A DNA stretch of 64,000 nt, taken from the NCBI RefSeq assembly GCF_026625125.1, contig NZ_CP113097.1, positions 310,001 to 374,000 of the forward strand. Direction: 5' to 3'. The stretch is from Pseudomonas putida. GTDB taxonomy: Bacteria; Pseudomonadota; Gammaproteobacteria; Pseudomonadales; Pseudomonadaceae. Shown here one piece after another: positions 25,635 to 35,083 of this stretch. How positions within the stretch are numbered: the stretch's first letter is position 1; the number at the start of each line of letters is the position of its first letter. The notes beneath the pieces were generated by a model. The model did not search any database. It was given only the letters and a program-made list of their open reading frames with translations, and had not been told where the DNA came from. The translations under genes were made by a program, and so were the position numbers.

Positions 25635-26693
25635 ATGAACCACGCCACCCCAGGCGCACACATGAAAGTGCGCGGTATTCACAAGCGCTTTGGCGCCTTC
25701 ACGGCGCTGAACGATGTCTCCCTGGACGTCGCTGCGGGCGAACTGGTCTGCCTGCTCGGCCCCTCGGGCTGTGGCAAGACCACGCTGCTGCGCTGCATCG
25801 CCGGCCTCGAGCGCCAGGACCGTGGTGAGCTGTTCATTGGCGAGCGTGACATCTCCGAACTGCCGCCACAGGCGCGTGATTACGGCATCCTGTTCCAGTC
25901 CTACGCGCTGTTCCCCAACCTCACTGTCGAAGCCAACATCGCCTACGGGCTGACCGGCAGCGGCCGGGATGCAAGCCGCCAGCGTGTGGGCCAGATGCTT
26001 GAAATGGTCGGCCTGACCGGCAGCGAAAAGAAATACCCTGGCCAGCTATCCGGCGGCCAGCAGCAGCGCGTGGCCCTGGCCCGTGCGTTGGCGCCGTCGC
26101 CTTCGCTGTTGTTGCTCGATGAGCCGATGTCGGCTCTGGACGCGCGAGTGCGTGAGCACCTGTGCACCGAATTGCGCCAGCTGCAGCGCCAATTGGGCAT
26201 CACCACCCTGATGGTCACCCACAACCAGGACGAAGCCATGCTCATGGCTGACCGCATTGCGGTGATGAACAACGGCCAGGTCGAGCAGTACGCCACGCCG
26301 CAGGAAATCTACGATCAGCCCGCCACACCGTTTGTCGCCGAATTCGTCGGGCAGGGCAACTGGCTGCCGTTCCAACGCACGGGCGACAGCTCCGCCCAGG
26401 TCGGCGGCATCAGCATGCGTCTGGCATCGGGGGCGCCGCGAGCCAGCAGTGGCCGGTTGTTCTGCCGCCCGGAGGCGATCACCGTCAACCCGGTGGTGCA
26501 TGAGGAAAACCTGTTCCCGGCCAAGGTCCGCGAGATCACCTTCCTCGGCAACCGCTGCCGCATGAGCTTCGAGCTCCAGGCCTTGCCGGGCCACGCCCTG
26601 CTCGCCGAGCTGGCGCCAGAAGCCATGCCGCGTCTGGGCTCGCAGGACATCTGGGTGGCGCTGCCGCCGCAGAGCCTGCAGGTGTTTGCCTGA
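25635..26693 (+). CDS. 2-Aminoethylphosphonate ABC transporter, ATP-binding subunit
   Basis: 352 residues. The Walker A motif GPSGCGKTT is at 42-50, the Q-loop at about 88 (FQSYALFPN), the ABC signature LSGGQQQ at 138-144, Walker B LLLLDEP at about 158-164 and the switch His in VTHNQDEA. The C-terminal third is a TOBE-type regulatory domain. It powers import by the fused permease encoded immediately downstream. Assignment to aminoethylphosphonate comes from the cluster (fused permease, binding protein, phosphonate-associated HD oxygenase). Spermidine/putrescine or iron importers have related ATPases, so the substrate is less certain than the class. Confidence 0.87.
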   Translation: MNHATPGAHMKVRGIHKRFGAFTALNDVSLDVAAGELVCLLGPSGCGKTTLLRCIAGLERQDRGELFIGERDISELPPQARDYGILFQSYALFPNLTVEANIAYGLTGSGRDASRQRVGQMLEMVGLTGSEKKYPGQLSGGQQQRVALARALAPSPSLLLLDEPMSALDARVREHLCTELRQLQRQLGITTLMVTHNQDEAMLMADRIAVMNNGQVEQYATPQEIYDQPATPFVAEFVGQGNWLPFQRTGDSSAQVGGISMRLASGAPRASSGRLFCRPEAITVNPVVHEENLFPAKVREITFLGNRCRMSFELQALPGHALLAELAPEAMPRLGSQDIWVALPPQSLQVFA

Positions 26694-26694
26694 G

Positions 26695-28410
26695 ATGGGC
26701 GCGTCAATGTCGCTGCCGCTCACCCAGGCCAAGCGCGGTGATGTCGCCTTGGGGGACCGCCTGTTCGTCGTCGGTGGCAAAAGCCTGCTGCTGTTCATGC
26801 TGCTGCTTGCGGTGCTGATGCCATTGCTGGCGATCTTCTGGCGTGGCTTCAGTGGCGATGCCGGCCAGGGCGGTGGCCTGCACGCGGCCCGTGAGCTGTT
26901 CGCCAGCGCGAATTTCCACTGGCTGCTCGGTAACAGCCTGTCGGTGGCCCTGACCGTTGCCGCGATCGTGATCCCGCTGGCCTACCTGTTCGCTTACGCC
27001 TTGCAACGCACGCTGATCCCGGCCAAGGGCCTGTGGCGGGGGATTTCGCTGTTGCCGTTATTGGCGCCTTCCATGCTGCCAGCCATTGCCCTGGTGTATC
27101 TGTTCGGCAACCAGGGCCTGCTGCGTGGGCTGCTCAGCGACAATATCTATGGCTTCTGGGGCATCGTCCTCGGTGAGGCCATCTACACCTTCCCGCATGC
27201 GCTGATGATCCTGCTGTCGGCCTTGTCGCTGGCCGATGCGCGGCTGTTCGACGCTGCCTCCAGCATGGGCGCCGGGTCGTGGCGGGCGTTTTGCAGCATC
27301 ACCTGGCCGGCCACGCGCCAGGCCGTGTTCGCGGCCTTCTGCCTGGTGTTCACCCTGACCATCACCGATTTCGGTGTGCCGGTGGTTGTCGGTGGCGACT
27401 ACCAGGTGCTGGCTCTGGAGGCTTACAAAGCGGTCGTAGGCCAGCAGCAATTTGGCCGTGGTGCATTGATCGGCATGGTGCTGCTGGTGCCGGCGTTGCT
27501 CAGCTTCGCGGTGGACGCCTGGCTGCGTCGTCGCCAGGGCGAGTCCATGAACGGCCGCGCCCAGGTGTTCGAGCCCAAGCCGTCGCGCGGCCGCGATGCC
27601 TGCTACCTGGCCATCGTCGTGCTGGTGTGCGTGGCGCTGGTGGGGGTGATCGGCATGGCGGTGTACTCGTCGCTGGTGACCTTCTGGCCCTACAACATGA
27701 CCCTGTCGTTCAAGCATTACATGTTCGAGGACACCGCAGGGGGCGGCTGGCTGGCGTATCGCAACAGCGTGACCATGGCCCTCGGCACCGCCCTGATCGG
27801 CAGCATCGTGATCTTCGCCGGTGCCTACCTGATGGAGAAAACCCCGGGGCAGCGCCTGCTCAATCAGGCACTGCGCCTGCTCAGCTTCATTCCCATGGCG
27901 GTGCCCGGGCTGGTGCTGGGCCTGGGTTACGTCTTCTTCTTCAACCTCAATGGCAACCCACTGCATGTGTTCTACGGCGGCATGGGGCTGCTGGTGGTAT
28001 GCACCATCGCCCATTACCTGACCACCGCGCAGATGACCGCCACCACCGCGCTACGCCAGCTCGATGGCGAGTTCGAGGCCGCCGCGCTGTCGCTCAAGGC
28101 ACCGCTGTACAAGCACTTCGTGCGGGTCACCGTGCCGATCTGCCTGCCTGCGCTGCTGGACATCATCCGCTACCTGTTCGTCTCGGCGATGACCACCGTT
28201 TCGGCGGCGATTTTCCTCTACAGCCCGGACACCATCCTCGCCGCCGTCGCCGTGCTGAACATGGACGATGCCGGCAACGTGGGTGGCGCTGCCGCCATGT
28301 CGACCTTGATCCTGCTGACCAGCGCCGCTGCATCCCTGCTGCTGGCCGGTGCTTCCCGCGGCCTGCTGCGCCGCTCCCAGGCCTGGCGCCAGCGCGCGCC
28401 TGGCCATTGA
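26695..28410 (+). CDS. 2-Aminoethylphosphonate ABC transporter, fused permease
   Basis: 571 residues with about twelve hydrophobic segments: two permease domains fused in one chain. Each half has the cytoplasmic coupling loop: EAA-like segments LADARLFDAASSMGAGSWRAF (near 180-200) and LDGEFEAAALSLKAPLYKHF (near 455-475). Such fused permeases are typical of iron(III)-type and aminoethylphosphonate-type importers. The ATG at 26695 begins one base after the ATPase stop codon; a second in-frame ATG at 26707 is possible. The single chain replaces the usual permease dimer. Confidence 0.87.
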   Translation: MGASMSLPLTQAKRGDVALGDRLFVVGGKSLLLFMLLLAVLMPLLAIFWRGFSGDAGQGGGLHAARELFASANFHWLLGNSLSVALTVAAIVIPLAYLFAYALQRTLIPAKGLWRGISLLPLLAPSMLPAIALVYLFGNQGLLRGLLSDNIYGFWGIVLGEAIYTFPHALMILLSALSLADARLFDAASSMGAGSWRAFCSITWPATRQAVFAAFCLVFTLTITDFGVPVVVGGDYQVLALEAYKAVVGQQQFGRGALIGMVLLVPALLSFAVDAWLRRRQGESMNGRAQVFEPKPSRGRDACYLAIVVLVCVALVGVIGMAVYSSLVTFWPYNMTLSFKHYMFEDTAGGGWLAYRNSVTMALGTALIGSIVIFAGAYLMEKTPGQRLLNQALRLLSFIPMAVPGLVLGLGYVFFFNLNGNPLHVFYGGMGLLVVCTIAHYLTTAQMTATTALRQLDGEFEAAALSLKAPLYKHFVRVTVPICLPALLDIIRYLFVSAMTTVSAAIFLYSPDTILAAVAVLNMDDAGNVGGAAAMSTLILLTSAAASLLLAGASRGLLRRSQAWRQRAPGH

Positions 28411-28440
28411 CCGACTGCCCACTCTGATAGGAACCGCATC

Positions 28441-29466
28441 ATGTTCAAGCCCCTTGCACTTGCCGCTGCCGTATCCGCTGTATTCAGCCTGCAGGCCTCG
28501 GCCGCCAGCACGCAGCTGACCGTCTACACCGCCCTGGAAGCCGAGCAGCTCAGGAGCTACAAGCAGGCCTTCGAAAAGGCCAACCCGGACATCGAGATCA
28601 AGTGGGTGCGTGACTCCACCGGCATCATCACCGCCAAGCTGCTGGCCGAGAAAGACCGCCCGCAGGCCGATGCAGTGTGGGGGCTGGCGGCTTCCAGCCT
28701 GGCCATCCTCGACCAGAACGGCATGCTCGAAGCCTATGCACCGAAAGATCTGGGCAAGATCTCCGCTAACTACCGTGACGCGGCCAACCCGCCAGCCTGG
28801 GTCGGCATGGACGTTTGGGCCGCGACGATCTGCTTCAACACCATCGAGGCTCAGAAGCAAGGCCTGAGCAAGCCGGTGAGCTGGCAGGACCTGACCAAGC
28901 CGGAGTACAAGGGCAAGATCGTGATGCCGAACCCGGCGTCGTCCGGTACCGGCTTCCTGGATGTGAGCGCGTGGCTGCAGACCTTTGGCGAGCCGCAAGG
29001 CTGGGCTTACATGGACGCGCTGCACCAGAACATCGGCCAGTACGTCCATTCCGGCTCCAAGCCGTGCAAGCTGGCAGCGGCGGGCGAGTTCCCGATCGGT
29101 ATATCGTTCGAGTACCCGGCCGTGCAGCTCAAGCGCCAGGGCGCACCTCTGGACATCGTCCTGCCGAAAGAAGGGCTAGGCTGGGAAATCGAGGCGACCG
29201 CGCTGATCAAGGGCTCGCCAAAGGTTGAAGCCGCCAAGCGTCTGGCCGACTTCTCGGCAAGCCCGGCGGCGATGGAGCTGTACAAGGAGAACTTCGCCGT
29301 GCTCGCCGCACCAGGCATTGCCAAACCGCAGACTGAACTCCCGGCCGACTATGAGCAGCGCCTGATCAAGAACGACTTTGCCTGGGCCTCGAAGAACCGT
29401 GACCAGATCCTGGCCGAGTGGCGCAAGCGTTATGATGGCAAGTCGGAGAAAGTAGCGCAGCAGTAA
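28441..29466 (+). CDS. 2-Aminoethylphosphonate ABC transporter, periplasmic binding protein
   Basis: 341 residues with a signal peptide ending near ASA (about residue 22). The mature protein begins STQLTVYTALEAEQLRSYKQAFEKANPDIEIKW, the standard opening of type II extracellular binding proteins of the iron/aminoethylphosphonate group. GIITAKLLAEK and the PNPASSGTGFLDVSAW segment form parts of the expected ligand pocket. It delivers substrate to the fused permease. GATAGGAA precedes the ATG. The ligand is inferred from the linked HD oxygenase and transporter family, not from pocket residues. Confidence 0.87.
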   Translation: MFKPLALAAAVSAVFSLQASAASTQLTVYTALEAEQLRSYKQAFEKANPDIEIKWVRDSTGIITAKLLAEKDRPQADAVWGLAASSLAILDQNGMLEAYAPKDLGKISANYRDAANPPAWVGMDVWAATICFNTIEAQKQGLSKPVSWQDLTKPEYKGKIVMPNPASSGTGFLDVSAWLQTFGEPQGWAYMDALHQNIGQYVHSGSKPCKLAAAGEFPIGISFEYPAVQLKRQGAPLDIVLPKEGLGWEIEATALIKGSPKVEAAKRLADFSASPAAMELYKENFAVLAAPGIAKPQTELPADYEQRLIKNDFAWASKNRDQILAEWRKRYDGKSEKVAQQ

Positions 29467-29483
29467 CCCGAGGAAGCCATTGG

Positions 29484-30047
29484 ATGACCACGCCAGTCCA
29501 GATTATCGACCACACGTTTGCCCTGTATGACCGCCACGGCAGCGACGACTACATCGGCGAAGCCATCACCCAGCTGGAGCACATGTCCCAGGCTGCGCAA
29601 TTGGCCATGGAAGAAGGCTTCGACGACGACGTGGTGCTGGCCGCGTTCTTCCACGATATTGGCCACCTGTGTGGCGGTGAAGGCGACATGGGCGGTTATG
29701 GCGTGGTCAGCCACGAGCGCATCGGCGCTGAATACCTGCGCCGTTGCGGTTTTGGCGAGCGCATGGCGCGGCTGGTGGAGTATCACGTCGAGGCCAAGCG
29801 TTATCTGACGCTGCGCAAGCCGGGTTATTACACCCTGCTGAGCGAGGCCAGTCGGCGGACGCTTGAATATCAGGGGGGCGTGATGACTGAAGCGCAGGCG
29901 GATGCCTTTGAGCGGGATCCGCTGTTCTGCGTGAGTTTGCGCATGCGGGAATGGGATGAGCGGGCCAAGGAGGTTGGCGTGCCAGTGATTGATCTGGCGG
30001 CATTGAAACGCAAGGCGTTGGCGTTGCTTCAAATGGATGCTGCCTGA
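29484..30047 (+). CDS. Phosphonate-associated HD-domain diiron oxygenase (PhnZ-like)
   Basis: 187 residues. Residues match the pattern known for PhnZ, a mixed-valent diiron oxygenase that cleaves (R)-1-hydroxy-2-aminoethylphosphonate to glycine and phosphate: Y23 and E26 (gating pair), iron ligands H33, H57-D58, H77, H101 and D158, and substrate-contacting H61 and K105. The spacing between them equals that of PhnZ as I recall it, with a constant small offset. It lies 17 nt after the binding-protein gene, so is co-expressed with uptake. No PhnY-like hydroxylase, which supplies the hydroxylated substrate, is found in this window. Confidence 0.88.
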   Translation: MTTPVQIIDHTFALYDRHGSDDYIGEAITQLEHMSQAAQLAMEEGFDDDVVLAAFFHDIGHLCGGEGDMGGYGVVSHERIGAEYLRRCGFGERMARLVEYHVEAKRYLTLRKPGYYTLLSEASRRTLEYQGGVMTEAQADAFERDPLFCVSLRMREWDERAKEVGVPVIDLAALKRKALALLQMDAA

Positions 30048-30048
30048 G

Positions 30049-30088
30049 CAGGCTCCTTTTCGGGGAAAGCCCGCGAATAGGGCCTGCC
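30049..30088. terminator. Inverted repeat between convergent genes
   Basis: Outer arms GCAGGC and GCCTGC enclose further complementary bases (GGGAAAGCCC-type interior). It lies in the 49-base gap between the HD oxygenase and the DUF3482 gene. It probably ends one or both transcripts. Confidence 0.35.
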
Positions 30089-30096
30089 AGGCACCC

Positions 30097-31461
30097 TCAA
30101 ATCTGCAAAACCAGCGCCTCCAGCTGCTCCTGCCGCTCAGGCTGATTCACCCGCGCCCCAGGGTTGAGCGTGGACCACTGCGGATGTGCCCTGGCCTTGC
30201 TCAAGGCCTCGGGTAGCTTGCCTTCGCGCCAGGCCTTTTCATCCAGCTCACCGAGGCGAATGCTGTTCTGCGCCGCATGCCCGCGGCTGTCCAGCGCAAC
30301 CATCAACTGCTGCTGACGCAACGCCAGCAAGCGCAGCACGGTATCGTCCACGGTCAGTTCGCGCTGGCCCTTCAACTTCCCCAGCAATCTAGCGCCATAA
30401 TTGCGCGCAGTCTGCAGCGCGCCTCCGGCAATGGCGCCGGCCAGTGCTGCAGCACCTAGCGTGATACCACCGACCAGCAAATCGACGCCGGCACCGGCCG
30501 CGGCACCCGCCGCCACGCCGCTGCCCAGGCGCACGCCGAGCAGCTTCAGGGTTTCGGGGTTGAACAAGTCATCGCCCCAGCGCCCATCCAGCAACGGCAG
30601 ATCCCCGGCATTGGCATCCTCGCGGCGGAACGCATAGAGCTTGAGCAACGCCTCTACACAACGCTGCTCACGTTGGCGTACGTCCTGGCGCAGCGCTTCG
30701 ATAGCCTTGGCCTCGGCTGCCGGTTCGGCTGCAACGCTGCGCCGGCAAGCGGCGCAGTCCAGCAGCAACTCGGCGATCAGCCGCTTGCCGCTTTGCTGGC
30801 GAGCGATGCGCTGCGCCTGTTGGTCGTCGATCAACCGCTGCAGCGCTGGGCGGGCGTCCTCCAGCAGCAAGGCCAGGCTTTCGTAAAGGCGACGCTCGCC
30901 GTCTTCCGGGGGCGCCACGCTGTCGAACCGCACCAGCGCATGCAGGCCCAGGCGGGCCAGGGCATCACGCCATTCGGGTTCACGATGCTGGCTGCTGGCG
31001 ACGAAGTTGAGCACCGGCAACAGCGGTTTGCCGCAACTGGCCAGTACTTCCAGTTCATCGCGGTATTTGGCCAGCACCGGCTCGCGGGCATCGATCACAT
31101 ACAGGCCGGCGTTGCTGGCCAGCAACTGGCGCAGCACCTTGGCCTCCTGCTCGAAGCGCTGGCGCGCCTCGCTGCCTTGCAGAAACCGCTCCAGGCGTGC
31201 CGGGCCGTCGAGGCGCTCGCCCGGGCGCTCCAGGCGCTCCAGGTAATCGAGCAGGGCGATGGCATCTTCCAGGCCCGGGGTGTCGTAGAGTTCGAGCAGC
31301 GCTTGGCCGTCCACCGACAGGCGTGCGCCTTCGACGTGGCGGGTAGTGCTTGGGCGATGGGACACCTCGCCGAATCCTACATCGCGGGTAAGCGTGCGCA
31401 GCAACGAGGTCTTGCCGACATTGGTGTGGCCGACCACGGCCAGTTTCAGCGGCTCAGTCAT
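30097..31461 (-). CDS. GTPase with DUF3482 domain
   Basis: 454 residues from the ATG at 31461. The N-terminal Ras-like GTPase has the P-loop GHTNVGKTS, a switch threonine region (RPSTTRHVEG) and DTPG. The rest is the DUF3482 region, including a Gly/Ala-rich hydrophobic stretch (SGVAAGAAAGAGVDLLVGG onward, about residues 310-345) like those that insert into membranes. The partner gene upstream is DUF2868; the stop codon of that gene overlaps this start (ATGACTGA), so translation is coupled. The pair is common in proteobacteria but its role is unknown; a membrane-linked GTP switch is inferred. Confidence 0.87.
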   Translation of the reverse strand: MTEPLKLAVVGHTNVGKTSLLRTLTRDVGFGEVSHRPSTTRHVEGARLSVDGQALLELYDTPGLEDAIALLDYLERLERPGERLDGPARLERFLQGSEARQRFEQEAKVLRQLLASNAGLYVIDAREPVLAKYRDELEVLASCGKPLLPVLNFVASSQHREPEWRDALARLGLHALVRFDSVAPPEDGERRLYESLALLLEDARPALQRLIDDQQAQRIARQQSGKRLIAELLLDCAACRRSVAAEPAAEAKAIEALRQDVRQREQRCVEALLKLYAFRREDANAGDLPLLDGRWGDDLFNPETLKLLGVRLGSGVAAGAAAGAGVDLLVGGITLGAAALAGAIAGGALQTARNYGARLLGKLKGQRELTVDDTVLRLLALRQQQLMVALDSRGHAAQNSIRLGELDEKAWREGKLPEALSKARAHPQWSTLNPGARVNQPERQEQLEALVLQI

Positions 31462-32845
31462 GGCCATGCTCCAGCCAGGTCAGCGGTGAGGTGTCAGCGT
31501 GAGGCAGGCCGAGGCGCTCCAGTGCTTCGTGCCAGTCGCCCAGGCGCTCGGCGTCCAGGGCCTGGCCGGGTTCCGCCTGCAGCAACCAGATGCGCGTGGC
31601 GCCGGCATTGCGTGCCAGTTCGGCCAGCAGCGCGAGGCTGCCACGGTCCGGCGAACGGCGCGGGTCGCAGGCGATCGCCAGGCGCGCCGGGGGGAAGCGG
31701 CTGAGCTGTTCGAGCAGGCGGTTGCGCGACTCGCGGCTGTCGAGCACACCCGCGTCGGTCACGCCCTTGCTCAGGGCAGGGGGCCACGGGCGCTGGTCGT
31801 CCAGTTCCAGCCCGACCAACAGGGCGCCGCTGCTGCCGGAATCCAATTGGCCAGCCTGGAATTGGGGCAGGGAGTGGGGCGCCGTATCTTGCACGCCGAT
31901 ACGTTCGCTGCGCGGCATCAACGCTTCACGCAGTTGCGCATAGCCTGGCAGGCTGAGGTCCAGGGCCAGGCGTTGGCCGCCCTGGCGCCAGCGCCACAGG
32001 CACAGCCCGGCCAACAGCACACGGGGCAGCAGGCCATACACCAGCACCACGCCGAGCAGCCAGCTGGCCCACGCCTGGCGGGCGATGTCGAGGGCGGGCA
32101 GGGTGTCGCCGCTGAGGCGGATCATGCTCTCGTCCGGCACGGCGAAGCCGAGCAGCGAGGGCAGGGCGCCGAGGGCCTGGGTCAGGTTGACGAAGGGGTC
32201 GGCAGCGAGCAGCGTGGTCTCCCAGACGAAGCCATAGCGCCGGGTGGCGAGTAGTGCCAGCAACAGCGCCAGCGCGCTGAGCATGGCCAGCGTCCACAAG
32301 CTGTGGACCAGCAGGCCAAGCAGCCAGCGGTTCAGGCGCTCGCGTTGCAGCAGCACCAGCAGCGCCGGGGCCAGGTGCGCGGCCTTGGCATCGCGGGCGA
32401 AGCGTTCGCTCAGCCACAACCACAGCCGCCCTAGGTTGGCGCCGTGTTCGCCGCTCAGCACCAGGCCTGCGGCCCATCCCAGCAGCATCAGCAGGTTCAG
32501 CCCGAGCAGGCTGCCCAGCGCCCAGAAGACGTTGACCGGGCGTTGCCCGTCGCCCAAGGCGGCAAAGGCCATGCCGGCGCCACTGACGACGGCCAGCAGC
32601 GTCAACGCCAGCAGCGCCAGGCGTGCGCCTTGCTTCCAGCGCTGCAAGGCGGTGCTGATGCCATCGCGTTCCGCCAGGAACATTGCGCGTGCTTCGATGC
32701 GCGCGGCCAGGTCGCCCCCGTGCTGGCGGGCGTGGCGGTTGGCTTCCTGGTCTTCCAGGGGGCCGGCGTGTTCCTCGCGCAGGCGTATCGCTTCGGTGAG
32801 CCAGCGCTTGTCCAGTGGAGTCGGTCCAGTCACAAGGTCTTCCAT
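31454..32845 (-). CDS. DUF2868 membrane protein, partner of the DUF3482 GTPase
   Basis: 463 residues from ATG 32845 (MEDLVTGPTPLDKRWLTEAIRLREEHAG). Four membrane segments are visible at about 88-110, 115-140, 192-215 and 280-305. The C-terminal half is soluble and contains LARLAIACDPRRSPDRGSL-type Rossmann-like strands. Its last bases overlap the start of the GTPase gene, and the two form a conserved pair. It may recruit the GTPase to the membrane. A frame extending upstream to 32875 is rejected because it reaches the divergent folA promoter. Confidence 0.85.
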   Translation of the reverse strand: MEDLVTGPTPLDKRWLTEAIRLREEHAGPLEDQEANRHARQHGGDLAARIEARAMFLAERDGISTALQRWKQGARLALLALTLLAVVSGAGMAFAALGDGQRPVNVFWALGSLLGLNLLMLLGWAAGLVLSGEHGANLGRLWLWLSERFARDAKAAHLAPALLVLLQRERLNRWLLGLLVHSLWTLAMLSALALLLALLATRRYGFVWETTLLAADPFVNLTQALGALPSLLGFAVPDESMIRLSGDTLPALDIARQAWASWLLGVVLVYGLLPRVLLAGLCLWRWRQGGQRLALDLSLPGYAQLREALMPRSERIGVQDTAPHSLPQFQAGQLDSGSSGALLVGLELDDQRPWPPALSKGVTDAGVLDSRESRNRLLEQLSRFPPARLAIACDPRRSPDRGSLALLAELARNAGATRIWLLQAEPGQALDAERLGDWHEALERLGLPHADTSPLTWLEHGHD

Positions 32846-32899
32846 TGCACGGTTCAGGGCGCAAGCATAACCCACTGCGGGTTTGCTATCCTCGCCGGC

Positions 32900-33418
32900 A
32901 TGACTACCTCACTCCCTCTCAGCCTGATTGCGGCGCTCGCCGAGAACCGCGTGATCGGCATCGACAACTCCATGCCCTGGCACTTGCCGGGGGACTTCAA
33001 GTACTTCAAGGCCACCACCTTGGGCAAGCCGATCATCATGGGCCGCAAGACCTGGGATTCGCTCGGCCGGCCGTTGCCAGGGCGCCTGAACCTGGTGGTC
33101 AGCCGCCAGCCGGGCCTGGTGCTGGCCGGCGCCGAAGTGTTCGCCTCGCTGGAAGATGCGCTGCTGCGCGCCGAACAATGGGCGCGTGAGCAAGGCGTCG
33201 ATGAGCTGATGCTGATCGGCGGCGCGCAGTTGTATACCCAGGCGTTGGACAAAGGCCTGGTCAGCCGCATGTACCTGACCCGGGTGGAACTGGAGCCGCA
33301 AGGCGATGCCTGGTTCCCTGAGTTCGACAAGGGGCAATGGCGGCTGGCTTCGAGTGAGCCGCAGGCCGAACCGGACAAGCCTGCTTATCACTTCGAGGTG
33401 TGGCACAAGCGTGGTTGA
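32900..33418 (+). CDS. folA: Dihydrofolate reductase
   Basis: 172 residues. It reduces dihydrofolate to tetrahydrofolate with NADPH. Typical motifs are LIAALAENRVIGIDNSMPWHLPGDFKYFK (with the catalytic Asp at about residue 31), IIMGRKTWDSLGRPLPGRLN and LIGGAQLYTQAL. The start is ATG 32900 after GCCGGC; longer upstream frames run through the divergent DUF2868 gene. It complements the thyA product in the folate cycle. A bidirectional hairpin follows. Confidence 0.97.
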   Translation: MTTSLPLSLIAALAENRVIGIDNSMPWHLPGDFKYFKATTLGKPIIMGRKTWDSLGRPLPGRLNLVVSRQPGLVLAGAEVFASLEDALLRAEQWAREQGVDELMLIGGAQLYTQALDKGLVSRMYLTRVELEPQGDAWFPEFDKGQWRLASSEPQAEPDKPAYHFEVWHKRG

Positions 33419-33420
33419 AA

Positions 33421-33444
33421 GGGGGGCTGCAGCAGCGGCCCCCC
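33421..33444. terminator. Bidirectional terminator between folA and the cystine symporter
   Basis: GGGGGGC-TGCAGCAGC-GGCCCCCC, a stem of seven to eight GC pairs bordered by AAA on the left and TTCATTT on the right. It lies in the 32-base gap between convergent genes and can act on both strands. Confidence 0.7.
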
Positions 33445-33450
33445 TTCATT

Positions 33451-34842
33451 TCAGGAGTGGCTCAGCTCGGCGTGCTCATCGCCGGCCAGCACATCCTTGT
33501 CGGTTTCTTTGAGCAGTTGGCTGGTCACCACGCCCGCCGTCATCGACCCGTTCACGTTCAGCGCCGTGCGGCCCATGTCGATCAGCGGCTCGACTGAAAT
33601 CAGCAGCGCCACCAGTTCCACTGGCAGGCCCATGGCCGGCAGTACGATCAGCGCCGCGAAGGTAGCACCACCGCCCACACCGGCAACGCCCGCTGAGCTC
33701 AGGGTGACGATCGCCACCAGGGTCGCGACCCACAGCGGGTCGAACGTATCGATGCCTACGGCCGGGGCTACCATTACCGCCAACATTGCCGGGTACAGGC
33801 CGGCGCAGCCGTTCTGGCCGATGGTGGTGCCGAACGATGCGCTGAAGCTGGCGATCGACTGCGGCACGCCCAGGCGGCGGGTTTGCGCTTCGATGTTCAG
33901 CGGGATGCTGGCGGCGCTGGAGCGGCTGGTGAAGGCGAAGGTCAGCACTGGCCAGACCTTGCGGAAGAAGCGCAGCGGGCTGACGCCGGTGGCGGCGAGG
34001 ATGATGCCGTGCACCACGAACATCAGGCCCAGGCCGATGTACGACACCACCACGAAGCTGCCCAGTTTGAGGATGTCATCCAGGTTGGAGCTGGCCACGA
34101 CCTTGGTCATCAGCGCCAGCACGCCATAGGGGGTGAGCTTCATCACCACGCGCACCAGGCGCATCACCCAGGCTTGCAGGGTGTCGATGGCCGACAAGGC
34201 CCGCTGGCCCTTTTCGGCATCGTCCTTGATCAGCTGCAACGCGGCCAGCCCGACGAACACGGCGAAGATCACCACGCTGATGATCGAGGTCGGTTTGGCC
34301 CGCGCCAGGTCGCCTACCGGGTTGCTGGGGATGAACGACAGCAGCAATTGCGGGATGTTGAGGTCGGCGACCTTGCCCGCGTAATCGCTGTGGATAACGT
34401 GCATGCGTGCACTTTCCTGGGCACCGGCGACCAGGCCTTCGGCGCTCAGGCCGAACAGGTTGGTCAGGACGATGCCGATCAGCGCAGCGATGGCGGTGGT
34501 CAGCAGCAGGGTGCCGATGCTCAGCACGCTGATGCGGCCCAGTGAAGAGGCATTGTGCAGGCGGGCCACGGCGCTGAGGATCGAGGCGAAGATCAGCGGC
34601 ATGACGATCATCTGCAGCAAGCCGACGTAGCCGTTACCGACCAGGTCGAGCCAGCCGATGGTGGCTTTGAGGACCGGGTGGCCTGCACCGTAGATCGTGT
34701 GCAGCACCAAGCCGAAACCTACGCCCAGTGCCAGGCCCAGCAGGACTTTCTTGGCCAGGCTCCAGTCAGTATGGCGAGTTTGCGCCAGGCCCAGCAGCAA
34801 GGCCAGGAACACCAGCAGGTTGAGAGACAGCGGCAGGTTCAT
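33451..34842 (-). CDS. L-cystine/dicarboxylate:cation symporter (TcyP-like)
   Basis: 463 residues with about eight hydrophobic helices, of the DAACS (SLC1-like) fold. The hairpin and ion-site motifs are visible: [11 protein letters not shown] (a Ser-rich re-entrant loop), [11 protein letters not shown] and the late [19 protein letters not shown]. The [18 protein letters not shown] segment is common to the family. The nearest described members are the YdjN/TcyP L-cystine importers. AGCTTC with GGAG before the ATG at 34842 decides the start. Regulation by sulfur availability is expected but no CysB site was identified by eye. Confidence 0.87.
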   Translation of the reverse strand: MNLPLSLNLLVFLALLLGLAQTRHTDWSLAKKVLLGLALGVGFGLVLHTIYGAGHPVLKATIGWLDLVGNGYVGLLQMIVMPLIFASILSAVARLHNASSLGRISVLSIGTLLLTTAIAALIGIVLTNLFGLSAEGLVAGAQESARMHVIHSDYAGKVADLNIPQLLLSFIPSNPVGDLARAKPTSIISVVIFAVFVGLAALQLIKDDAEKGQRALSAIDTLQAWVMRLVRVVMKLTPYGVLALMTKVVASSNLDDILKLGSFVVVSYIGLGLMFVVHGIILAATGVSPLRFFRKVWPVLTFAFTSRSSAASIPLNIEAQTRRLGVPQSIASFSASFGTTIGQNGCAGLYPAMLAVMVAPAVGIDTFDPLWVATLVAIVTLSSAGVAGVGGGATFAALIVLPAMGLPVELVALLISVEPLIDMGRTALNVNGSMTAGVVTSQLLKETDKDVLAGDEHAELSHS

Positions 34843-35083
34843 TGAAGCTCCAGGAAAAAGCAGAAGAGGCATCGCCTCTGTGAGCGATTGCGAACGGAAA
34901 TGCTAACAGCCTGAAAACAAACGAATTTATACCCAAAAGTAATTGGATTAGTCGTTTATGGAATAACAGGCTGTCGCTAATAGCAATGAACACGACGTTT
35001 ACCATTGTGTGAACGTCGTAGTGAAAGGGCGCACGGGTGGATTGTTGGTCTAGTTTTTCCCGGTCACTTCAGGAGATTGATAT

